In this document: positions 58,074 to 64,000 of the stretch, in pieces | How positions within the stretch are numbered: position 1 is the stretch's first letter | Layout of the letters: each line of letters starts with the position of its first letter | Assembly: GCF_019091085.1 (NCBI RefSeq) | Contig: NZ_JAGXJY010000015.1 | Location: 62,001-126,000, forward strand | From: Mesorhizobium sp. GbtcB19 | GTDB lineage: Bacteria; Pseudomonadota; Alphaproteobacteria; Rhizobiales; Rhizobiaceae | Direction of reading: 5' to 3' | Length of the DNA: 64,000 nt | The notes under the pieces: model-generated | Seen by the model: only the letters and a program-made list of their open reading frames with translations | Told to the model about the DNA's origin: nothing | The model's database searches: none | Made by a program: the position numbers and the translations under genes

Positions 58074-58912
58074 ACCACTACGTCACCGCCAAGCAGTCGC
58101 GCGGCGAGGATACCACGGCGATCGACGGCCGCGTCGCCTTCCTCACCGAATTCTGGGGCGACAAGCCGCTCTCCGAGATCTCCGGCGACACCTGCCGCGA
58201 GTACGCCGCCAGCCGCAAGCGCCGGGCGGCCGCACGGCGCGAGCTGGAGGATCTCCGCGCTGCCGTCAACCTTTTCTCGAAGGAGAGGCGGCTGAACTTC
58301 CGGCCGCATTTCGACCTGCCCGACAAGCCGGTGGCGCGGGAGCGCTGGCTGACGCGCGAGGAAGCGGCCGAGCTCCTGCGCGGAGCGCTCCGCTTGCGGC
58401 GCGCAAGGCCGAAGACCTATGAATGCCTGCCGCGCTTCATCCTGATCGGCCTCTACACCGGCACCAGGCACTCGGCCATCCTGGAACTCAACTGGAACCG
58501 CGGCCCGTCGGGCGGCTGGCCGGACCTCGATGCCGGCGTGCTTTACCGCCGCGGCGAGCGCGTGCGCGAGACGACCAAACGCCGGCCGCCGATGCGCCTG
58601 CCGCGCCGCCTGATGGCGCACCTGAAGCGCTGGCGCCTGAAGGACGGCGGCAAGGGCACGGTCATCCATGCCAAGGGCGGCGAGCCGATCGGCCTGATGC
58701 GCAAGAGCTTCGAGGCCGCCCGCATCGAGGCAGGCCTCGGCGACGAGGTCACGCCGCACATCCTGCGCCATACCAGGGCGACCTGGCTGATGCAGCGAAG
58801 GGTGCCGATCTGGGATGCCGCCGGCTCGCTCGGCATGACCGTCAAGCAGATGGAATCGACCTACGGTCACCATCATCCAGACTTCCAGCAGGCCGCCGCC
58901 GATGCCTACTGA
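57851..58912 (+). CDS. int: Phage integrase, tyrosine recombinase
   Basis: 353 aa from the ATG at 57851; the open frame extends to 57716 without support. Catalytic domain: Arg in IGLYTGTRHSAILELNWN, HxxR in VTPHILRHTRATWLMQRRVP, then SLGMTVKQMESTYGHHHPDF with the nucleophile Tyr. The N-terminal part is SAM-like. Adjacent to attR (stop 109 bp before it), transcribed toward the tRNA. It recombines attP with the tRNA-Val 3' end. Confidence 0.93.
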   Translation: MPRRQSPPRLVTRLDRDGVRRLVIRDGSVYKRTGCLVGETESAAEKLAEYIGQKRQKPVAVERGPDHISVAAALDHYVTAKQSRGEDTTAIDGRVAFLTEFWGDKPLSEISGDTCREYAASRKRRAAARRELEDLRAAVNLFSKERRLNFRPHFDLPDKPVARERWLTREEAAELLRGALRLRRARPKTYECLPRFILIGLYTGTRHSAILELNWNRGPSGGWPDLDAGVLYRRGERVRETTKRRPPMRLPRRLMAHLKRWRLKDGGKGTVIHAKGGEPIGLMRKSFEAARIEAGLGDEVTPHILRHTRATWLMQRRVPIWDAAGSLGMTVKQMESTYGHHHPDFQQAAADAY

Positions 58913-59021
58913 GCGCCCGAAAACTGCCCGAAAAACCGCGTTTCTGGGCGCATATCTGGGCGCAAGCGCCGCCGCCCGGCCGAAGCCTGACGCGCACCGC
59001 ATTGAAATCATTGAGAAAAAC

Positions 59022-59097
<76 letters not shown>

Positions 59098-59315
59098 GCT
59101 TGAGCGCGGACCTTTAAGCAGTTAGAGCCGCATCCGCAAGGCCAAATGAACGGACAGCGTGCCCGTCGCGGTGCGGTTTTCCCCAGCCCGGGCGCCGCTG
59201 TCAAAAAACCTTCTCCTGATTGCTGTTATGCTTCAATGCCGCGCTTGACACCCGCAAACGAACCCCTTATCCAGCGCCCCAACGACGAACACGGCTGACA
59301 CGTGCTCGTCAGTGC

Positions 59316-59392
59316 GCGGGTGTAGCTCAGTCGGTTAGAGTGCCGGCCTGTCACGCCGGAGGTCGCGGGTTCGAGCCCCGTCACTCGCGCCA
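59316..59392 (+). tRNA. tRNA-Asp (anticodon GTC)
   Basis: 77 nt. Acceptor GCGGGTG pairs with CACTCGC, discriminator G, encoded CCA (59390-59392). Anticodon loop CTGTCAC (GTC). D-arm GCTCAGTCGGTTAGAGT, T-arm with TTCGAGC loop. All stems form. Confidence 0.93.
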
Positions 59393-59709
59393 TTTCCCTC
59401 AGGGGATCAATTGGAAAATTCGACTTACGCAAGCGCGCTTCGACGCGGGTTCCGGTTGTTGCGCAGAACGCCACCGTGACAGCATCGGAGATTCGATTGC
59501 CGGCCGGCATCATGCTCTTCCGTCATCCATCGCCTCAAGGATGATTGTCCGGTCTACATCGCTGCAATCGGCGCCGTGATGGCTATTGCCCTGACTATTT
59601 TGGTAACCAAAAGAGGTTTTTCAGCCGTTTGCACGATGGAATTTTAGCAATCGCTGATATAAGTGCTGATTTAGCTGGCTGGCTCACAACGGCTGGCTAG
59701 GCCCGACAG
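59393..59709. other. 317-bp intergenic region after tRNA-Asp
   Basis: No convincing gene. It has AT-rich parts near 59585-59680 and short repeats of GGCTGGCT. The next block begins with a 9-bp inverted repeat GCCCGACAG (59701-59709) / CTGTCGGGC (59735-59743) without T-tract. Confidence 0.5.
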
Positions 59710-59970
59710 TCACAGCCGCACACCCAAACGGCGGCTGTCGGGCCACTTACAGGCAGACGTCACCGGATGATTTGACGCGCATTCCGGCGGTGTAGCCTTG
59801 AGCACCGCATGCCAGATGCCGCGCGACTTCCGCACTTCAGCCGCAACGAAAAACGACGGGACCTGCCCGCCGTTTCCTCTTCCAAGAATCGACTGTTCCA
59901 GCGACATGCCGCCGCGCGAGTATCGCAGCAGGTTTGCCAACTGAGGGCCTTTGTCCGGGAACCATTCCAA
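59710..59970 (-). CDS. Doubtful small ORF
   Basis: Up to 86 aa; an internal start at residue 22 (MSLEQSILGRGNGGQV) gives 65 aa. Codon use is ordinary and part of it (PSFFVAAEVRKSRGIWHAVL) looks protein-like, but no family, no clear RBS and overlap with an inverted repeat leave it uncertain. Confidence 0.25.
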   Translation of the reverse strand: MEWFPDKGPQLANLLRYSRGGMSLEQSILGRGNGGQVPSFFVAAEVRKSRGIWHAVLKATPPECASNHPVTSACKWPDSRRLGVRL

Positions 59971-60014
59971 TCTTGTCTCGTTCAGCCCACGGGCGAAAAT
60001 GACGGGAGATCAAG

Positions 60015-60218
60015 ATGGCTGTGAGATGCCGCATTTCGATCGATGACGCCAGGGATGTCGACGAGCTCGCCTTCCAGGAGTTGCCACGGGTCGGTGAGAG
60101 CGTGTCGATGCCGGTCGAAGGATCGAGCAAGGACCTTCGCGTCCTGCGCGTCGTGCACATGCCCGGCAGCGAGCAAGGCGCGACGACGATGCTGGAGCTG
60201 ACCAGCAGGATTCTGTAG
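60015..60218 (+). CDS. Small conserved-looking hypothetical protein
   Basis: 67 aa, GGGAG about 7 bases before the ATG. Alternating beta/charged pattern (RCRISIDDARDVDELAFQEL, KDLRVLRVVHMPGSE). Possibly a small rhizobial protein; function unknown. Confidence 0.55.
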   Translation: MAVRCRISIDDARDVDELAFQELPRVGESVSMPVEGSSKDLRVLRVVHMPGSEQGATTMLELTSRIL

Positions 60219-60242
60219 CGCTGTGCCGCGCCCGATCTGGAA

Positions 60243-60341
60243 TCACTCGCCCAGGACGACACCGGAGGCGACAATCTGGGCCGTTCGCGCGGTGAGCTTC
60301 TCGCGCCTTACAAGCGTTGGCTTTTGATAGGGCTTTTTCAT
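60243..60341 (-). CDS. Candidate RiPP precursor peptide
   Basis: 32 aa from the ATG at 60341 with GGTGGG directly upstream. The N-terminal part YQKPTLVRREKLTART matches the YxxPxLxxx...L...T leader pattern recognised by RRE domains in lasso-type and related RiPP systems (Gly at one position replaced by Glu). The tail AQIVASGVVLGE would be the core; it has no N-terminal Gly with Asp/Glu at 7-9, so a normal lasso ring is unlikely. No maturation enzyme lies in this window. Confidence 0.6.
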   Translation of the reverse strand: MKKPYQKPTLVRREKLTARTAQIVASGVVLGE

Positions 60342-60569
60342 CCCACCGTTCCGGAAGACTGCCTTGTGTCGGTCAAGACAGTGAACGCCCGCGCACTCGT
60401 TGCGTTCCGAAGGGCGGGTTGATGGCTGAATTCGACCAGTCATGGGCGCGCGGGATTGCGGGTAAGCATGTCACCCAAAAACTGCGCAGCGGTGTGGGAC
60501 GACGATATGCGGCTTGCTGGTGCAGGCACGCGTACCCGACTGTGCTCGAACGGGCTAGCGCGGACGCGC

Positions 60570-60800
60570 TCAATGGACTGGTGGCGAGGAACTTGCCGAT
60601 ACCAAGTCTGCCTCAGTGCCTTCCGACCCCCGTCTGTAGATCAGCCGGACCGCCAGTCCGACATATCCGACCTGAAGAATGATCATCGCGACGATGGCCC
60701 AGCCGACCGCCTTCCAGATCGAGCCTGTCTCCAGCTCTGCACAGATCGCCGTGATGAACGACGTGGCGAACATGCCCACTAGAAATTGAGGAAAATACAT
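60570..60800 (-). CDS. SyrA/ExoX-like exopolysaccharide regulator, small membrane protein
   Basis: 76 aa from the ATG at 60800 (also possible: 60806 ATG, 60812 GTG). Two membrane helices (QFLVGMFATSFITAICAELE; AVGWAIVAMIILQVGYVGLA) with LQVGY and the start MYFPQF resemble the SyrA/ExoX family that tunes exopolysaccharide synthesis in rhizobia. Isolated gene. Assignment from memory of the family pattern. Confidence 0.6.
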   Translation of the reverse strand: MYFPQFLVGMFATSFITAICAELETGSIWKAVGWAIVAMIILQVGYVGLAVRLIYRRGSEGTEADLVSASSSPPVH

Positions 60801-61140
60801 CGGCATTGGCACCCAAGGCTTCGCGTTTCAGGCGGCCCTCAACTCGCCGCTAAAGAGCCCGCCGCCCCATTCGCGGAGCGGCGAGGCCCCCCAAATTTGC
60901 CCCCCGGCTACCGGGGCACAGTCCCACCCCGGCATCGCTGACAGTGCAATTGCAGTGCCAGACACAGTGACCCATTACGGGACACCTATGCGGCCGAGGC
61001 AAGACGTCGGCGCCGAATAACATTAACCGTGGCTAATATGCCACCATGGTCGCAAGAGGCCGAATCATGAGGGTTGCGGCAGGCCCCCGTCGGGAGCGAT
61101 GCTCGGTGCGCCGGTGAGGCTGTGCGCGAGGCTGGCGACT
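60801..61140. other. 340-bp region without a recognised gene
   Basis: GC-rich with C-runs around 60888-60940 and a palindrome TGCAATTGCA near 60946-60955. Nothing else identified. It lies downstream of rbsK and upstream of the SyrA-like gene, so probably holds the promoter of the latter. Confidence 0.4.
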
Positions 61141-62070
61141 TCAAGCCCGCGCCAGCAGCGCCTCGACCTCATTGAGGGACGGCATTGACGGCGCCGTGCC
61201 TGGGCGGGTCACCGAGATGCCCGCGACCGCGCAGGCGAAACGCACGGCCTGAAGCGGCTCGACACCCTTGGCAAGTGCTGCAGCCAGGCCGCCGTTGAAC
61301 GCATCGCCCGCCCCCGTGGTCTCGACCACCGGGCCGGCATTGACCGCGCCGACATGCTCGGAACGGTTCTTCGTGTGAAGCAACGCGCCCTTCTCGCCGA
61401 GCGTCACGATGACGGCTCCGACCCCCTTGGCCAGCAGCGCATCGGCGGCGCGGCGGGCGTCGTCGATCGACGACACCTTGATGCCGGTCAGCCCTTCGGC
61501 TTCGGTCTCGTTGGGCGTGACATAGTCGCAGAGCGTGTAGATGCGGTCCGGAAGGCTGGCGGCAGGCGCCGGGTTGAGGATGGTCGTCACCCCTGCCCCG
61601 CGCGCGATCTCGAGCGCCTTCAGCGCCGCGTCGATCGGCTGCTCGAGCTGCGTGACGAACACGCCGGCGGACCGGATCAGGCCGGCATGCGCCTCGATGT
61701 CCTGGGGCGAGATCAGCATCGCCGCACCCGGGCTGACGATGATGGCGTTGTTGCCTGTCCCTTCCTCGACGAAGATATAGGCCGCACCCGTATAGCTGTC
61801 GGGCGTATCGATGACGGCGCTCTTCACGCCGGCATCGTTCCAGGTCTGCTTGGCCATGTCGGCGAAGGCATCGACGCCGAGACGCGTCAGGAAGGTGATG
61901 TCGGCGCCGAGCTTGCCGGCCGCCACCGCCTGGTTCGAGCCCTTCCCGCCGGGGCCGAGCTTGAAGGAATTGCCGAGGATCGTCTCGCCTATGCGCGGCT
62001 GGCGGTCGGCGCGATAGGCGGTGTCGGCGACGAACACGCCCAGGATCACAACAGGCTTGCCGGCTGCCAT
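61141..62070 (-). CDS. rbsK: Ribokinase (PfkB family)
   Basis: 309 aa from the ATG at 62070 with GGAGTAAG upstream. PfkB signatures: KLGPGGKGSNQAVAAGKLGA (substrate side) and PVVETTGAGDAFNGGLAAAL (ATP/catalytic Asp), with NPAPAASLP between. Phosphorylates ribose or a similar sugar. Adjacent to an RbsD/FucU-type mutarotase, so it is the kinase of the same pathway. Confidence 0.88.
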   Translation of the reverse strand: MAAGKPVVILGVFVADTAYRADRQPRIGETILGNSFKLGPGGKGSNQAVAAGKLGADITFLTRLGVDAFADMAKQTWNDAGVKSAVIDTPDSYTGAAYIFVEEGTGNNAIIVSPGAAMLISPQDIEAHAGLIRSAGVFVTQLEQPIDAALKALEIARGAGVTTILNPAPAASLPDRIYTLCDYVTPNETEAEGLTGIKVSSIDDARRAADALLAKGVGAVIVTLGEKGALLHTKNRSEHVGAVNAGPVVETTGAGDAFNGGLAAALAKGVEPLQAVRFACAVAGISVTRPGTAPSMPSLNEVEALLARA

Positions 62071-62074
62071 GATC

Positions 62075-62527
62075 TTACTCCGCATCCGGCGGCACGACGC
62101 CCTTGCGGAAGGCAAAGCAGCCATAGAAGCGGCGTTCGCCGGTCTGGATCACGCAATAGGCCTTCTTCGAGCGCTCGTAGAAGGCATAGCGCTCGATCGA
62201 GATCATCGGCCAGGGCTTGCCTTCGGCCGCGTCGATCTCCTTCTGCACCTCCTTCTGCACCGGCGGGATCTCGTTCGGCTTGCCGACGATCTCCATGCGC
62301 GCGGCCGCGTCGTTGACGAACGTATCGAGCGGATAGAGCGACAGCACCGCCTTCACCACGTCCGCCGCCGTCGCATCGATGCGCAGCACCTTGCCGAGCA
62401 CGGTCTGCCGCGCCACCGAATCGGACGGGAAATTGGTGTCGGCGATGATCAGGTCGTCGCCATGGCCCATCGCCCGCAGCGCCTGGAGCACATCGGCATT
62501 GAGCAGCGGATTGATCCCTTTGAGCAT
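62075..62527 (-). CDS. RbsD/FucU family sugar mutarotase
   Basis: 150 aa. Family features: N-terminal MLKGINPLLNADVLQALRAM, MGHGDDLIIADTNFPSDS (catalytic His/Asp region) and CVIQTGERRFYGCFAFRKGV. Interconverts anomers or pyranose/furanose forms so that imported sugar suits the kinase. The fucose or ribose preference is not decided. It ends 4 bp before rbsK. Confidence 0.88.
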   Translation of the reverse strand: MLKGINPLLNADVLQALRAMGHGDDLIIADTNFPSDSVARQTVLGKVLRIDATAADVVKAVLSLYPLDTFVNDAAARMEIVGKPNEIPPVQKEVQKEIDAAEGKPWPMISIERYAFYERSKKAYCVIQTGERRFYGCFAFRKGVVPPDAE

Positions 62528-62560
62528 GGTTCCCTCATGGAAGTCTGTGTGCGGTCTGGA

Positions 62561-62602
62561 GCAATTCCAGGAAAGGTGTGAGCGGTTTTCCGTCCGGAAC
62601 TG
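62561..62602. repeat. Rhizobial-type palindromic repeat between mutarotase and ATPase genes
   Basis: Arms GCAATTCC and GGAACTGC (one mismatch), inner GGAAA / TTTTCC. I recall this GCAATTCC...GGAATTGC family from Mesorhizobium intergenic regions (not searched). Confidence 0.65.
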
Positions 62603-62611
62603 CGTGAAGGT

Positions 62612-63670
<1,059 letters not shown>

Positions 63671-63756
63671 CGTCTCCCCTTCGTCGTTTTTGATGAAGCT
63701 AGCCATTGCCCACGGCGAGGGCAAGTCGGTATCTTATAGATAAAAAGTCATTGTTG

Positions 63757-63785
63757 TTGACAAGGTAATCGATTACGCGAATAGT
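63757..63785 (+). promoter_or_regulatory. Promoter with LacI-family operator
   Basis: TTGACA (63757-63762) and AATAGT (63780-63785) at 17-bp spacing, with the perfect palindrome GTAATCGATTAC (63765-63776, central CG as in LacI-family operators) between them. Binding would block the rightward promoter and possibly the divergent UgpC-type gene. Confidence 0.65.
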
Positions 63786-63947
63786 GACCAGTGCCAATCC
63801 GACGCAGGCTTGTTATCCTGAAATCGGAGCTCCGGCGACGCAGGGTGGGGTCCCACGTCCCCGTATGATCGAGGAGAACCGTAGACCTTTCCACGTCCGA
63901 GATTGGCACTTCAATTCAATGGCTGTTGTTCTGGGAGGAACCTGTAG

Positions 63948-64000
63948 ATGAGAGTCGACCTGTACGAAAAACTGATGCGCGCCGGCGCCAGCCGCCGCGA
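63948..64000 (+). CDS. Start of a probable ABC sugar-binding protein gene, cut by window edge
   Basis: Only ~17 codons (MRVDLYEKLMRAGASRR) are present, after GGGAGGA ~8 bases upstream. A start of this kind with SRR is common in Tat-exported solute-binding proteins. Position divergent from the UgpC-type ATPase and downstream of the LacI-type operator supports this, but the product cannot be confirmed. Confidence 0.5.
   Translation, partial: MRVDLYEKLMRAGASRR

Noticed and set aside
59701..59743. 9-bp inverted repeat as a terminator
   Set aside because: No T-tract on either side and not clearly downstream of a gene.
60422..60682. + strand ORF starting MAEFDQSWARGIAGK
   Set aside because: Has a possible RBS but overlaps the SyrA-like gene, and composition becomes non-protein-like; not supported enough.

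Overview
The window is high-GC DNA from an alphaproteobacterium of the Rhizobiales, most like Mesorhizobium. The evidence is the set of ABC uptake operons, a SyrA/ExoX-like exopolysaccharide regulator, GcrA and GapR homologues, and several families of short palindromic repeats that I recall from Mesorhizobium genomes. No database search was possible, so the genus is an inference.

Layout. (1) Positions 1-10403 are chromosome with genes on the + strand: the end of a FAD-linked oxidase gene, a GntR/FadR regulator, a VOC protein and a nitrate/sulfonate-type ABC importer; then a ROK regulator, a sugar ABC importer (ATPase, binding protein, permease) and a short-chain dehydrogenase; then a secreted protein with a duplicated Cys-rich domain. 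(2) Positions 10404-59069 are a complete prophage of about 48.6 kb, inserted in a tRNA-Val gene and bounded by a perfect 48-bp direct repeat. (3) Positions 59070-64000 are chromosome again: tRNA-Val, tRNA-Asp, small genes (one a candidate RiPP precursor), and a ribokinase / RbsD-FucU / UgpC-type cluster divergent from the start of a probable binding-protein gene.

Prophage. It has a lambda-like, long-tailed (siphovirus) plan. Rightward early genes (51.7-58.9 kb) include a short repressor, an RHH protein, an HD hydrolase, a DnaN-like clamp, a GapR-like protein, SSB, an HNH nuclease, a probable Xis and a tyrosine integrase. Leftward early genes (51.6-40.7 kb) include a Cro-like protein, a possible CII-like regulator, a MazG-like protein, a CHC2/Toprim primase, a GcrA-like regulator, an SF2 helicase, a NADAR protein, two DNA methyltransferases and a D5-type primase-helicase. 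Late genes run leftward: terminase, gpW, portal, a fused ClpP protease-capsid protein, a decoration protein, a glycan-modification block, two glycine-rich paralogues, tail genes with a 1030-aa tape measure, and a lysis cassette with overlapping Rz/Rz1. Four TGTGA-N5-TCACA sites in two control regions look like the immunity operators.

Most unusual points. Host-type palindromic repeats sit in frame inside phage genes. A 964-aa protein combines glycosyltransferase-like and methyltransferase domains and lies beside a DUF6527-like gene, an FkbM methyltransferase gene and two glycine-rich adhesin candidates. The phage carries homologues of two host cell-cycle or chromosome proteins (GcrA, GapR). 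It also carries a NADAR protein that could counter ADP-ribosylation defence, and unexplained cargo genes within its structural modules.
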